Below are positions 28,716 to 40,100 of a DNA stretch of 64,000 nucleotides, one piece after another. The stretch is from assembly GCA_025056865.1 (NCBI GenBank), contig JANWVO010000054.1:62001-126000 (forward strand), given 5' to 3'. Below the pieces are notes generated by a model. The model was given only the letters and a program-made list of their open reading frames with translations. It made no database searches and was not told the origin of the DNA. This stretch comes from Bryobacteraceae bacterium. Lineage in GTDB: Bacteria; Acidobacteriota; Terriglobia; Bryobacterales; Bryobacteraceae. Numbering within the stretch: position 1 is the stretch's first letter; every line of letters begins with the position of its first letter. The translations under genes were made by a program, and so were the position numbers.

Positions 28716-30995
28716 ATGTCCGATCCGGGCAGTCCGACGCAGCAACTACAGAAGAGTCTTCCGAAGATCGTCGTTGCCACGACGGTCGCCCTGTCCTTCA
28801 TCTCGTTCTGGCGCGGCGCGGCGATCGTGCTCAGCGACCTCGCCTCGACCATGTTCTACGTGGGCGGCATCGCCGAGCAGGCGCTGGGCAAGTCCGCCCC
28901 GTGGTTCGTGCTGGCGGTCCTGCTGTTCGGCTTCGCCATCCGGTCGATCTACCTCGAAAGCTGCGGAATGTTCGTCCGCGGCGGCGTGTATGTGGTGGTG
29001 CGCGATGCGATCGGCCCCTTCACGGCGAAGTTCTCCGTCTCGGCGCTGGTCGTGGACTACGTACTCACGGGGCCGATCTCTTCGGTCTCGGCCGGCCACT
29101 ATCTGGCAGGGCTGATCAACGAACTTTCCGAGCATCTGCATTCCGATTTCCGCGTTCCGCCGGCGGCCTTCGCCGTGAGTTTCGGCATCGCCGTGACGCT
29201 GTATTTCTGGCGGCAGAACGTCAAGGGCATCCACGAAAGCTCGGGCAAGGCGCTGCGGATCATGCAGATCACCACGGTGATGGTGGGCCTGCTGCTTGTG
29301 TGGGCTCCACTGACGATGCTGCTCAAGGGGCGCCTGGCGCCGCCGCCGCTGCCGACGCTCGAAAACATCCGCTTCGAGCCGCACTCGCTCGGATGGCTGG
29401 AGGGCACGTTCTGGCCCACCATCTGGCCCGCGGCGCTGGTGATCGGCTTCGGCCACACGCTGCTGGCGATGAGCGGCTTTGAGACGCTGGCGCAGGTCTA
29501 CCGCGAGATCGCCGCGCCGAAGATGAAGAACCTGATCCGCGCGGCCAACCTGGTCTGCATTTACGCGCTGGTGGCCACCGGAACGGTCACGTTCGCGGCG
29601 GTGATGATCATCCCGGACGAAGTGCGGCCGAAGTATTACGACAACCTGATCGGCGGGCTCACCACCTACCTGGCAGGGCCGGAGATTCTCCGGCTGGGCT
29701 TCCACATCTTCGTGGTGATTGTCGGCGCGCTGATCCTTTCGGGCGCTGTGAACACATCGATCATCGGCGCCAACGGCATTCTGAACCGGGTGGCCGAAGA
29801 CGGCGTGCTCACGCACTGGTTCCGCAAGCCCCACCGCAGGTTCGGCACTACGTACCGGATCATCGGCATCATCACGGTGGCGCAGATCCTGACCATCCTC
29901 GCCTCGCGCGGCGACGTGTACCTGCTCGGCGAAGCCTACGCGTTCGGCGTCGTCTGGAGCTTCGCGCTGAAGGGCCTGGGCGTGCTGGCGCTGCGGTTCC
30001 AGCGGAAAGACCAGGAGTACAAGTTCCCGCTCAACTTCCGCATTGGCGCCATCGAGATTCCGTTCGGGCTGGGCGTCACCACGGCGGCGCTGCTGCTGAT
30101 CGCCATCACCAACCTGCTCACCAAGCAGGTGGCGACGATTTACGGCCTGAGCCTCACGGCCGTGCTGTTCGCCGTGTTCACCGTGTCGGAGCGGGCCAAC
30201 GCGAAGCAGGCGCATGGCGCGCAGGCGCTGGAGGAGTTCAATCTGGACCACGAGCCGGACGTGGATCCGCAGCGGGTGCAGGCGCGGCCGGGCTGCGTGC
30301 TGGTGGCAGTGCGGGATTACAACCGCATGGACCACCTCAAGGCGGTGCTACGCAAGACGAACATCCGGCGCCAGGACATCGTAGTGATGACGGTGCGGCC
30401 CGTCGACGCGGGCGCGGGCGAGCACGAGCTGGCCGAGGACCAGATCTTTTCCGACTATGAACGGGAGCTGTTCACGCGCGTCGTCGCGCTGGCAGAGAAG
30501 GAAGGCAAGCCGGTGGAGCTGCTGGTGGTGCCTGCCACGGATCCCTTCATGGCGCTCGTGCATACGGCGCAGAAGCTGAAGGCTTCCCGGCTGGTGACGG
30601 GCGTCTCGCGCGCGATGCCGAGCGAGGAGCTGGCGCGCCGCATCGGGCTGGCCTGGGAGCAGTTGCCCGAGCCGCGCCATCCCTTCTCGCTCGAGATCAT
30701 CTCGCCGGACCGGCCCTCCACGTTCGTCAACCTGGGGCCGCACCCGCCGCGGCTGTGGCCGGAGGACATCGACCGGTTGCACGAGCTGTGGCTGCGGCTC
30801 ACCACGAAGGAGGGGTTCACGGCGTCGCTGCACCACCGCGACGTGGTCGGGGCCGCGCTGCGGTATCTGGAGAAGAACCTCGACCACGGCGGGCGCCGCG
30901 AAGAGGTGCTCGAGGAGATCCGCCGGCAGGTGGCCGCGGGCGAGGCGGCGGGCCGGCCGCAGGAGATTCAGCCGCCGCCGGAGAGCCGCGGCTGA
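28716..30995 (+). CDS. APC family permease with C-terminal cytosolic (universal-stress-like) domain
   Basis: A 759-residue transporter. Residues ~15-495 contain about twelve hydrophobic helices of the amino acid-polyamine-organocation superfamily (FWRGAAIVLSDLASTMFYVGG at TM1, SGFETLAQVYREI in the TM6 region). Residues ~520-690 form an alpha/beta domain (CVLVAVRDYNRMDHLKAVL ... LVVPATDPFMALVHTAQKL) resembling UspA-type nucleotide-binding domains found fused to some transporters. The substrate is unknown; the tail suggests gating by a nucleotide or stress signal. The ATG is the only good start for TM1, yet an intrinsic-terminator-like hairpin, not a ribosome site, precedes it. Confidence 0.87.
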   Translation: MSDPGSPTQQLQKSLPKIVVATTVALSFISFWRGAAIVLSDLASTMFYVGGIAEQALGKSAPWFVLAVLLFGFAIRSIYLESCGMFVRGGVYVVVRDAIGPFTAKFSVSALVVDYVLTGPISSVSAGHYLAGLINELSEHLHSDFRVPPAAFAVSFGIAVTLYFWRQNVKGIHESSGKALRIMQITTVMVGLLLVWAPLTMLLKGRLAPPPLPTLENIRFEPHSLGWLEGTFWPTIWPAALVIGFGHTLLAMSGFETLAQVYREIAAPKMKNLIRAANLVCIYALVATGTVTFAAVMIIPDEVRPKYYDNLIGGLTTYLAGPEILRLGFHIFVVIVGALILSGAVNTSIIGANGILNRVAEDGVLTHWFRKPHRRFGTTYRIIGIITVAQILTILASRGDVYLLGEAYAFGVVWSFALKGLGVLALRFQRKDQEYKFPLNFRIGAIEIPFGLGVTTAALLLIAITNLLTKQVATIYGLSLTAVLFAVFTVSERANAKQAHGAQALEEFNLDHEPDVDPQRVQARPGCVLVAVRDYNRMDHLKAVLRKTNIRRQDIVVMTVRPVDAGAGEHELAEDQIFSDYERELFTRVVALAEKEGKPVELLVVPATDPFMALVHTAQKLKASRLVTGVSRAMPSEELARRIGLAWEQLPEPRHPFSLEIISPDRPSTFVNLGPHPPRLWPEDIDRLHELWLRLTTKEGFTASLHHRDVVGAALRYLEKNLDHGGRREEVLEEIRRQVAAGEAAGRPQEIQPPPESRG

Positions 30996-31775
30996 TCAGC
31001 GCAGCGGCGAATACGCTGCGGCGCGGTATAGCGAGATCTGGATGACGCTCGAGATCTGCCCGTGCCGCGCGATCGACTCGGCGCGCACCTTGATCCACTC
31101 CGGGTCGGCCGAGAATGCGTTCCACGACTTTTCGCGCGCGGCCAGCGAATCGAACGGCGTCAGATAGACGAGGTTCGGCTTGTGCGGTCCGGCGAGCGTC
31201 GAGCCATAGACCAGCGGATGGATGCCGACGCGGTGGAAGATGGGGATCTCCGGGCCGGCGAAGCGCTCGTGCAGGGCCCTGAGCTGCCGCTCCGTGGGGC
31301 TGTGGTACAGGCGCAGCTCGAACACCCGCGGCTGCGCCGCGGCGGGCAGGCTTTCCGGCAGCGGCGGCGTGTAAGGGGCGGCTTCCAGCAGCGTCTCCGC
31401 ATAGTCTTCATACGGCGGTTCGGCGTCCTGCTCGAGGGCTGCCAAGGCCGCGCGGCAGCCTTCGTCGGCGGCCAGCCGGGCCCGCGTTTCCAGCCACTCG
31501 TCGAGGCTTGCATAGGGCGTCAGGCAGGCGATCTGCGGCATGTGCGGGGCGACCAGCGCCTCGAGCACAAAGGCCGGCGCCGGCGCCTTCAGCCGGCGGC
31601 AGGCGGACAGAAGGCCCTTTTCGAGGAACGCGTGGAGGCGGCCGGGCTGGCTGCCGTTGCGAAGGAAGTATTGCTGGAGGACATAATAGCGGGGCGCGCG
31701 GGGAGCGCCCGCCTGTTGCATGGAAGGGCTCATCAGGGCTGCTCCTGGAAGTGCGAGGAAATGCCTTCGTTGCAT
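30996..31775 (-). CDS. NIPSNAP family protein, exported
   Basis: A 259-residue protein with two ferredoxin-like dimeric alpha/beta barrel (NIPSNAP) repeats; the second is clear in PRVFELRLYHSPTERQLRAL ... LVYLTPFDSLAAREKSWNAF. The N-terminus MQRRHFLALPGAALMSPSM has a Tat-like RR-x-FL motif, so export is likely. The stop codon directly abuts the convergent permease gene, and the ATG is 31 bases from the divergent propeller gene. NIPSNAP proteins in Acidobacteriota are common but their function is unknown. The ribosome site is weak. Confidence 0.85.
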   Translation of the reverse strand: MQRRHFLALPGAALMSPSMQQAGAPRAPRYYVLQQYFLRNGSQPGRLHAFLEKGLLSACRRLKAPAPAFVLEALVAPHMPQIACLTPYASLDEWLETRARLAADEGCRAALAALEQDAEPPYEDYAETLLEAAPYTPPLPESLPAAAQPRVFELRLYHSPTERQLRALHERFAGPEIPIFHRVGIHPLVYGSTLAGPHKPNLVYLTPFDSLAAREKSWNAFSADPEWIKVRAESIARHGQISSVIQISLYRAAAYSPLR

Positions 31776-31806
31776 CGGGGGAATCCGCTTTGCCAGCCTA
31801 TCAGAA

Positions 31807-34497
31807 GTGAGCCTGATTCGATGGGCCCCGTGGCCCGCCTTGCTGATGGCCGCTGCGCTGGCGGCCGATTTCCGTCCGCCGGCCGGCACTCGTCCGGCGG
31901 CTCGCCGCCCGGGCGCCGAGACTATTCTCCCGGGAGGCCGCATCCTGACGCCGCTCGGCCGGCAGTTCAACACCGGGCCTGGCGCTTTCGGCCTTGCGGT
32001 GAGCCCGGACGGCAGGCTGGCTGTCACCGCCAACGGCGGGCCGAGCCGGTTCTCGCTCAGCGTGCTCGACATGAGCTCCGAACCCTGGCGCATGCGCGAG
32101 CTGCGGGCGAAGGCGCGGGACGAAGAGGCGGAACGCGATGAAGACGACTGGCGCAGCGTCTTCATGGGGCTGGCTTTCACGGGCGACCGGCGGCTGTTCG
32201 CATCCGAAGGCAACTCCGGGCGGGTGCGCGAGATCAGCCTGCCCGGCGGGCAGGTGCACCGCGTGCTGGAGCTGAACCAGGGCGGCTGGCGCGACAGCTA
32301 CTCAGGCGATCTGGCTTACGACGCGCAGCGGCGCATTCTCTATGTGGTTGACCAGGCCAACTTCCGCGTGGCCGTCTTCGACGCGCGCTCGGGCCGCATG
32401 GTGGCCAGCGTGCGCACCGGGCGTCTGCCGTTCAAGGCGGCGCTGTCGCCCGACGGGCGGCGGCTTTATGTGACCAACATCGGGATGTTCGAGTACAAGC
32501 CGGTGCCGGGGGCCGACCCCGAGGATGCGAAACGGACCGGGCTGCCGTTTCCCGCTTTCGGGTTTCCTTCGAGGGAAGCCGAGACAGGCGCGCGGCGGCG
32601 CACTGGCGGCGGCGAGGAAGTGTTCGTGCCGGGACTCGGAGATCCCAACGTGGAGGAGTCCAATTCGCTGTGCGTGATCGACGTGGCCAACCCGGCTGCG
32701 CCGCGCGTGGTGCGGTTCGTGCGCACCGGAAAGCCGTTCGGGCCTGAAAGCCTGGGCGGCGCAAGCCCGTCGGGCGTGGTGGCGACGGCCGGCTCCATCT
32801 ATGTGAGCAACGCCAACCAGGATACGGTGACGGTGATCGACGCGGTCACCCTCGTCGTGAAAGCCACCATCGAGCTGCGCATCCCGCGGCTCGAGCAGTA
32901 CCGCGGCGTCCTGCCCGTGGGGCTGGCGCTGGACCTGCCCAACGGGCGGCTGCTGGTGGCCGAGGCGGGCATCAACGCCGTGGGCGTCATCGACCTGTCC
33001 ACCAACCGGCTGGCCGGACACCTGCCGGCGGGGTGGTGGCCCTCGGCCGTGGTTGTGGACCGCGGCCGCTACTTTGTCGCCAGCGCGAAGGGCCTGGGCA
33101 CGGGGCCGAACGCCACGAAGACTGCGCCGCTCGAGCGAAGCTTCCAGGGCGAGCTGCGTCAGGGGCTGCTGAGCGTCTATGATGCGCCGCTGAGCCGCGC
33201 AATTCCGCTGCACACGCAGGCGGTGATGGCCAACAACGGCTTCCTGCCCTCGTCCGAGCCGGTGCGCCCGCTGCCGCTGGAGCTGCGCCACGTGGTGCTG
33301 ATCGTCAAGGAGAACCGCACCTACGACGAAGTGCTCGGCGATGTCACGCGCGACGCCGTGGGCGAGCTGCGCGCCGCGCCGGAGCTGGCGCGGTTCGGCC
33401 GCCGCGGCTGGGTGCAGATGGACCAGTATTCGCTGAAGACGCGGCTCGAGAAACAGTTCTACAACGTCACGCCGAACCACCACGCGCTGGTCGAGCGCTT
33501 CGCCTTCAGCGACAACTTCTACGCCGACAGCGAGGTGAGCGTCGACGGGCATCACTGGCTTGTCGGGTCGTATCCGAATGCCTGGACAGAGTCCTCGCTG
33601 ATGGCGGCCTACGGCGGCCAGAAGGATTTCCGCTTCCCGACTGCCGCGCCGGGCCGGCTTCTTTTCGCGCAGAGCAACTCGAGCCTGCACCCGGAGGAGC
33701 AGCTTGAGGCGGGCGCGCTATGGCACCATCTGGAGCGGCACGGCATTCCGTTTCGCAACTTCGGCGAGGGCTTCGAGCTGGCCGGCGTGGTGGAGGATCC
33801 CGGGCTGATGCCCACGGGAGCGCGCTTCCTGACCAACGTGCCGATGCCGCGCCCGCTGTGGGAGAACACCTCGCGCAATTATCCGCAGTACAACACCAAC
33901 ATTCCGGACCAGTACCGCGCCGACGCCTTCATCCGTGAAATCGAGGAGCTGTATGTGAAGCCCGGGCGCGAGCTGCCGCGCTTCCTCTACATCCACCTGC
34001 CCAACGACCATCTGGCGCGGCCGCGGCCCGGCGACGGCTATCCGTTCCAGGCTTCCTTCATGGCCGACAACGACTATGCGCTCGGCCGCATCCTCGAGTA
34101 TCTTTCGAAGACGAAGTGGTGGCGGAGCATGGCGGTGTTCATCACCGAAGACGACGCGCAGGGCGGCGTCGACCATGTGGACAGCCACCGCACCCTCATG
34201 ATTCTTGCCAGCCCGTTCGCACGGAAGAACTACGCTTCGCGGACCAACGCCAGCTTCCCCGCGCTGCTGAAGACGGTCTTCCGGATCCTCGGCCTGCCGC
34301 CGCTGAACCTGTTCGACGCGGCGGCCGCGGACCTGAGCGACTGTTTCTCCAGCATTCCGGACTTCTCGCCGTTCGAGGCGATCACGCCGGAGCGCGAGAT
34401 CTTCGATCCGGCGCGGGCGAAGGATCCGGCCGACCCCGAGCCGCCGCCGCGCATGGACGACCCGGCCGTGCTTCGCGAGCAGCACCGGAAGAGGTGA
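31807..34497 (+). CDS. Secreted beta-propeller plus phosphoesterase-family protein (paralogue 1)
   Basis: An 896-residue exported protein. A signal sequence (IRWAPWPALLMAAALA) leads into a YncE/lactonase-like seven-bladed propeller (FGLAVSPDGRLAVTANGG, YVVDQANFRVAVFDARSG, YVSNANQDTVTVIDAVTL). Residues ~495-860 are a phospholipase-C/acid-phosphatase-like phosphoesterase domain: VVLIVKENRTYDEVLGDV, TPNHHALVERFAFSDNFYAD, SVDGHHWLVG, FLYIHLPNDH and FITEDDAQGGVDHVDSHRT carry the metal-binding Asp, Glu, Asn and His residues. GTG 31807 is the only in-frame start before the signal. It shares its layout with the gene at 50.7-53.2 kb. Confidence 0.86.
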   Translation: MSLIRWAPWPALLMAAALAADFRPPAGTRPAARRPGAETILPGGRILTPLGRQFNTGPGAFGLAVSPDGRLAVTANGGPSRFSLSVLDMSSEPWRMRELRAKARDEEAERDEDDWRSVFMGLAFTGDRRLFASEGNSGRVREISLPGGQVHRVLELNQGGWRDSYSGDLAYDAQRRILYVVDQANFRVAVFDARSGRMVASVRTGRLPFKAALSPDGRRLYVTNIGMFEYKPVPGADPEDAKRTGLPFPAFGFPSREAETGARRRTGGGEEVFVPGLGDPNVEESNSLCVIDVANPAAPRVVRFVRTGKPFGPESLGGASPSGVVATAGSIYVSNANQDTVTVIDAVTLVVKATIELRIPRLEQYRGVLPVGLALDLPNGRLLVAEAGINAVGVIDLSTNRLAGHLPAGWWPSAVVVDRGRYFVASAKGLGTGPNATKTAPLERSFQGELRQGLLSVYDAPLSRAIPLHTQAVMANNGFLPSSEPVRPLPLELRHVVLIVKENRTYDEVLGDVTRDAVGELRAAPELARFGRRGWVQMDQYSLKTRLEKQFYNVTPNHHALVERFAFSDNFYADSEVSVDGHHWLVGSYPNAWTESSLMAAYGGQKDFRFPTAAPGRLLFAQSNSSLHPEEQLEAGALWHHLERHGIPFRNFGEGFELAGVVEDPGLMPTGARFLTNVPMPRPLWENTSRNYPQYNTNIPDQYRADAFIREIEELYVKPGRELPRFLYIHLPNDHLARPRPGDGYPFQASFMADNDYALGRILEYLSKTKWWRSMAVFITEDDAQGGVDHVDSHRTLMILASPFARKNYASRTNASFPALLKTVFRILGLPPLNLFDAAAADLSDCFSSIPDFSPFEAITPEREIFDPARAKDPADPEPPPRMDDPAVLREQHRKR

Positions 34498-34500
34498 GCG

Positions 34501-34902
34501 TCACATCTTCGGGCGCGGATCCGGCAGCAGGAACTCGTGCTCGACCCAGCCGGTGCGGCCCTCGAGCGGGCCTTCGAGGATCTGCACCTCGCGCCGGCTG
34601 ACCTTCTCGGCCAGCACTTTCACGCGCGTGCCCGCTGCCACGGGGAAGGCCGTCTGGTTGTCGGCGCAGGCTTTGAGGTAGGTTTCGTCCTTCTCGACGA
34701 CAGCCTTCTGAATCGGGTAGCAGTCGTCGGGCTTCACGGCAAGCCAGACATCCTGGCCCGCAGGCGTGCTGAGGATGGCGTAGTCGCCCCGGTGCAGGAT
34801 GCGGCTGGTCTTCGTTTCGGGCTTCAGCCGCCAGGCCTGGCCGACGGCGAACAGGATGGCGAAGCTGCCGATGATGACGGCGGCATAGGCGAGTTTCCGC
34901 AT
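34501..34902 (-). CDS. Small membrane-anchored or exported SH3-like protein
   Basis: A 133-residue protein with one N-terminal hydrophobic segment (LAYAAVIIGSFAILFAVGQAW) and a beta-rich C-terminal half (GTRVKVLAEKVSRREVQILEG ... GRTGWVEHEFL) that resembles a bacterial SH3 domain, often used to contact cell wall or protein peptides. Two Cys (DDCYPI and KACADN) may form a disulfide. AAGGAGGG precedes the ATG and a promoter lies at 34971-34943. The stop codon is only 3 bases from the convergent propeller gene. The exact role is unknown. Confidence 0.72.
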   Translation of the reverse strand: MRKLAYAAVIIGSFAILFAVGQAWRLKPETKTSRILHRGDYAILSTPAGQDVWLAVKPDDCYPIQKAVVEKDETYLKACADNQTAFPVAAGTRVKVLAEKVSRREVQILEGPLEGRTGWVEHEFLLPDPRPKM

Positions 34903-34942
34903 CGCGTCCCTCCTTCCGGTTCAGGCAAGGACTTCCGCCCCC

Positions 34943-34971
34943 ATTGTTCGGCCGGCGGGCGGGGAGTTCAA
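34943..34971 (-). promoter_or_regulatory. Putative sigma70 promoter for the SH3-like gene
   Basis: On the minus strand, TTGAAC (34971-34966), a 17-base spacer and AACAAT (34948-34943). The -35 box is identical to that of the radical SAM gene promoter. The predicted leader is about 35 bases. Confidence 0.5.
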
Positions 34972-34984
34972 GGGGTATGTGGTG

Positions 34985-34990
34985 TATACT
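34985..34990 (+). promoter_or_regulatory. Candidate -10 box for the rimP operon
   Basis: TATACT, one mismatch from the consensus, lies 18 bases upstream of the leader terminator. No good -35 hexamer is found 16-18 bases before it, so the promoter is uncertain; a nearby TTCAAG is at the wrong distance (12 bases). Confidence 0.4.
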
Positions 34991-35008
34991 GAAAGTGTCG
35001 AACCCTGC

Positions 35009-35032
35009 AAGTGGGCGCAAGCCCACTTTTTT
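35009..35032 (+). terminator. Intrinsic terminator (attenuator candidate) in the rimP-nusA-infB leader
   Basis: AAGTGGGC (35009-35016), a GCAA tetraloop (35017-35020) and GCCCACTT (35021-35028), with the T tract running to 35032. It is a perfect 8-bp stem and textbook Rho-independent terminator, situated 80 bases before rimP and just after a TATACT box. A terminator at this place makes termination/antitermination control of the operon likely; NusA itself is encoded downstream. Confidence 0.75.
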
Positions 35033-35111
35033 GTTAGGGCCGGCAGCCGGGAATTTCCGGCTTCGAGCGGCGGGAATTTCTTCCGGCGCCGCGGAGCGGA
35101 AACAGGGAACA

Positions 35112-35588
35112 ATGCCATCGGCCACACGAGAAAAGGTGATCCAGCGGGTCACGGAAATCGCCGAACGCGCCGCCAGGCGCGAAGGGCTCTCCGTGTGGGA
35201 CGTCGAGCTTGCGGGCAGCGGGCGCAACCGCGTGCTGCGCATCTACATCGACCGGGAGGGCGGCGTCACGCTGGCCGACTGCGAGCTGATCTCGCAGCAG
35301 GTCGGCGCCGTGCTGGACGCCGAGGACGTGGTTCCCGGCGAGAGCTACCACCTGGAAGTCAGCTCGCCCGGCGTGGAGCGCCGGCTGAACAAGCCGGAGC
35401 ATTTCGAGCATTGCAGGGGCAGCAAGGTGCGCCTGCAACTCAGGGAGCCGGTGGAAGGGCAGCGCCGCTGGGAGGGCGTCCTCGAGGGGCTGGATGAGGG
35501 ACAGGTGGTGCTGAACGCCGGTGCAGGCAGGACCATCCGCGTCCGGATGGAAATCATCGAAAAGGCAAACCTGAAATTCGAGTGGTGA
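35112..35588 (+). CDS. rimP: Ribosome maturation factor RimP
   Basis: A 158-residue cytosolic factor needed for 30S subunit maturation. N-terminal domain motifs (WDVELAGSGRNRVLRIYID, GVTLADCELISQQVGAVLDAED) and the conserved SPGVERRL are clear; the C-terminal SH3-like domain follows (VRLQLREPVEGQRRWEGVLEG). ATG 35112 follows AGGGAA; upstream in-frame codons are not needed. It is the first gene of the rimP-nusA-infB-DUF503-rbfA operon, 45 bases before nusA, and is preceded by the leader terminator. Confidence 0.94.
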   Translation: MPSATREKVIQRVTEIAERAARREGLSVWDVELAGSGRNRVLRIYIDREGGVTLADCELISQQVGAVLDAEDVVPGESYHLEVSSPGVERRLNKPEHFEHCRGSKVRLQLREPVEGQRRWEGVLEGLDEGQVVLNAGAGRTIRVRMEIIEKANLKFEW

Positions 35589-35633
35589 ACCGCGCGGTTC
35601 GCCAGCGAATGCGCAGCGAGAGGAGCAAATCGC

Positions 35634-37121
<1,488 letters not shown>

Positions 37122-37184
37122 CCGAAGGGAGTGCGGAAAAGGAGTTGAAGGGCCAGTCCTGCGCGGCGGGGCGGCGTCCCATGT

Positions 37185-40100
37185 ATGAGCAAGATTCGCA
37201 TCAATGAGCTGGCTCGAGAGCTGGAGGTGAAGCCCGGCGTCATCCTCGACATGCTCCCCCGGTTCGGGGTCACGGAGAAGAAGACGCACTCGAGTTCCAT
37301 CGAAGACGAGCTGGCTGAAAAGATCCGCGCGCACTTCCGCGGCGAGCCGGAAACGGCTGCCGCGCCGACGGCCGAAGCGCCGGCTCCTGCGCCGCCTGCG
37401 CCCGAGGCGCAGGCCAAGGCGCCGGAAGCGCCTCCTGCGGGGCCGCCTACGGAGGCCGCGCCGGCCGTGCAGCCGGAGGCGCGTCCGGCCGAAGCGCCGG
37501 CTCCTGCGCCGCCTCCGCCGAAGCCCGGGACCATTCTGCCTCCCGGCAAGCCGCCGGCCGTTCCCGTTCCGAAGATTCCTGTACCCCCTGTCCAGGCGGG
37601 CGGTCCTGCGCGGCCGGCTCCGCCGCCCACTCCTCACGTGCCTCCGATTCCCGTACCTCCCAGAACGGCTCCGCCGCCTGCGGCGCCCGCCGAGCCCCGG
37701 CCGGCTGCTCCGGCCATCCCGAGGCCGCCGGTGGCTGTGCCGCCGACGGTGGCGCGCAAGCCAGGCGAGCCGGCGGAGAGACCGGCGCAGCCCGCGGCCC
37801 CGGCGATGCCCGCCGCTCCCCGTCCGGCCGCAGAGAAAGCCGCCGCGCCGCCCCAGGCTGCTGCTCCTGCGGCGCCGACGGCTCCAGCCGCCGAGAAGAA
37901 GCCGGCCGAGCCGGCCAGGCCCGCACAGCCTGCGGCCCCTGCGGCAGCCACGCCGGGCCGCGCCGTTCCGGCGATTCCGCGCCCTCCGGCTCCGCGTCCT
38001 GGCCAGATCCTGTCCGGGCCGCGCCAGCCTCTGCCAGGCGGTGAGATCCCCAGGCCGCCGGTGGTGGCGCCGGGGATCCCCAAGCCCCCGGTGACCTCTC
38101 CTCCGGCGCGGCCTGCCTCGCCAGCGGCGGGCGCTCCCGCCGCGCCGGCGGCTGCGTCCGGGGCCCAGGCGGCCGCGCGGCCCCTCGCCGGCCAGCCTGC
38201 GGCCCGTCCGGTGGTGCCGCCGCGGCCGGATCTGATCGAGAAATTGCGCAAGGCGCAGTCGACGCCTGCCAAGGCCATGCCAGGCCAGCCCGCGGCTCCT
38301 CGCCCGGGGATGCCTGTGCCCGGGCAGCCGATTTACCCCGGCGCGCGCCGGCCTGCGGGGCCGGGCCGACCCGGGCAGCCTGCGCCCGGAGGGCGTCCTC
38401 TCCGCCCGCGCGGCCCGCATCCCACCTCGCCCGTTCTCGAACCTCCGCCGCCGGCGACGGAAGCCAGGCGCGAGGCCGGCAAGAAGAGGCCGACGCAGCG
38501 GGAACGCGAACTGGAGAAGGAAGGGATCCTCAAGCCGTTCGGCCGCAAGCAGGAGCCGATGACGCTCCCGGTGGTCGACAAGGAAATCGCCATCTCGGAA
38601 GGCATCACCGTCAAGGAGCTGAGCGAGAAGCTCGGCGTCAAGGCCAGCATCGTCATCAAGCGGCTTGTCGAGAAGGGCATCTTCGCCACCATCAACCAGC
38701 CGCTGGAAACGAAGCTCGCCGAGGACCTCTGCCGCGACTTCGGCGCGCGTCCGACGCGCATGAGCTACGAGGAAGAGGCCGTGCAGGAGCTGGAGCTGGC
38801 CGAGGTCGAAGCCGACCTCAAACCGCGCCCGCCCGTGGTCACCGTCATGGGCCACGTCGACCACGGCAAGACCTCGCTGCTCGACGCCATCCGGCACACC
38901 AACGTCGCCGACAAGGAAGCCGGCGGCATCACCCAGCACATTGGCGCTTACCAGGTGGAGCTGGACGGCCGCAAGATCGTCTTCATCGATACGCCGGGCC
39001 ACGAGGCATTCACGCGGATGCGCGCCCGCGGCGCCAAGGTGACCGACATCGTCGTGCTGGTGGTGGCTGCCGACGACGGCGTCATGCCCCAGACAAAAGA
39101 GGCCATCGACCATGCCCGCGCCGCCGGCGTGCCGATCATCGTCGCGGTGAACAAGATCGACAAGCCGGAAGCCCAGCCGGAACGCGTCAAGCAGCAGCTC
39201 ACCGATCTTGGCCTGATGCCGGAAGAATGGGGCGGCGACACGATCTTCGTCCCGGTCAGCGCCAAGCAGAAGACCAACATCGACCTGCTGCTAGAAATGA
39301 TCCTGCTTGTGGCCGAAATGCAGGATCTCAAGGCCAACCCGGACCGCCCCGCGGTGGCGACGGTGCTCGAAGCCAAGCTCGACAAGGGCCGCGGCCCGGT
39401 GGCGACCGTCATTGTCCGCAACGGCACCCTTCGCGTCGGCGACTTCTTCCTTTGCGGCGCGGTCTTCGGCAAGGTGCGCGCGCTGTTCGACGACCGCGGG
39501 CGCCAGGTGAAGGAAGCCGGGCCGGCCATGCCGGTGGAGATCGTAGGCCTGGAGGCGCTGCCCGAGGTGGGCGATACGCTTCAGGTGGTTACCGATCTCG
39601 CCAAGGCGCGCCAGATCGCCGAATACCGCGAGCAGAAAGCCCGGGAGGCGGCCCAGGCCAAGACGCGCGTCTCGCTGGAGCAGCTCCACACGCAGCTCCG
39701 TGAGGGCGAGGTCAAGGAGCTCAACATCATTCTCAAGGCCGACGTGGGCGGCACGGCCGAGGTGCTGGCCGAGACGTTGCAGAAGCTCTCCACCGAGAAG
39801 GTGCAGATCCGCGTCATCTCGGCCGGAGTCGGCGCCATCACCGAGTCCGACGTCGACCTGGCCGATGCATCCAACGCCATCATTATCGGCTTCAACGTCC
39901 GTCCGGACCGCAAGGCGCAGGAGCGCGCCGAGCAGGAGAAGGTGGACATCCGCCTGCACACGATCATTTACGAGCTGACCGACGAGATCAAGAAAGCGAT
40001 GGTCGGCATGCTCGAGCCCGTCTACCGCGAAGTGTTCAAGGGCCGCGCGGAAGTCAAGGAGATCTTCCGCATCGCCAAGGTGGGCACGGTGGCTGGATGC

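Noticed and set aside
34967-34990. TTCAAG plus TATACT as a full promoter for rimP
   Set aside because: The spacer would be 12 bases, too short for sigma70; only the -10-like box is retained as a weak feature.
37360-38450. Tandem DNA repeat in infB
   Set aside because: The Pro/Ala units are irregular at the DNA level; it is low-complexity protein sequence, not a phased repeat or CRISPR.
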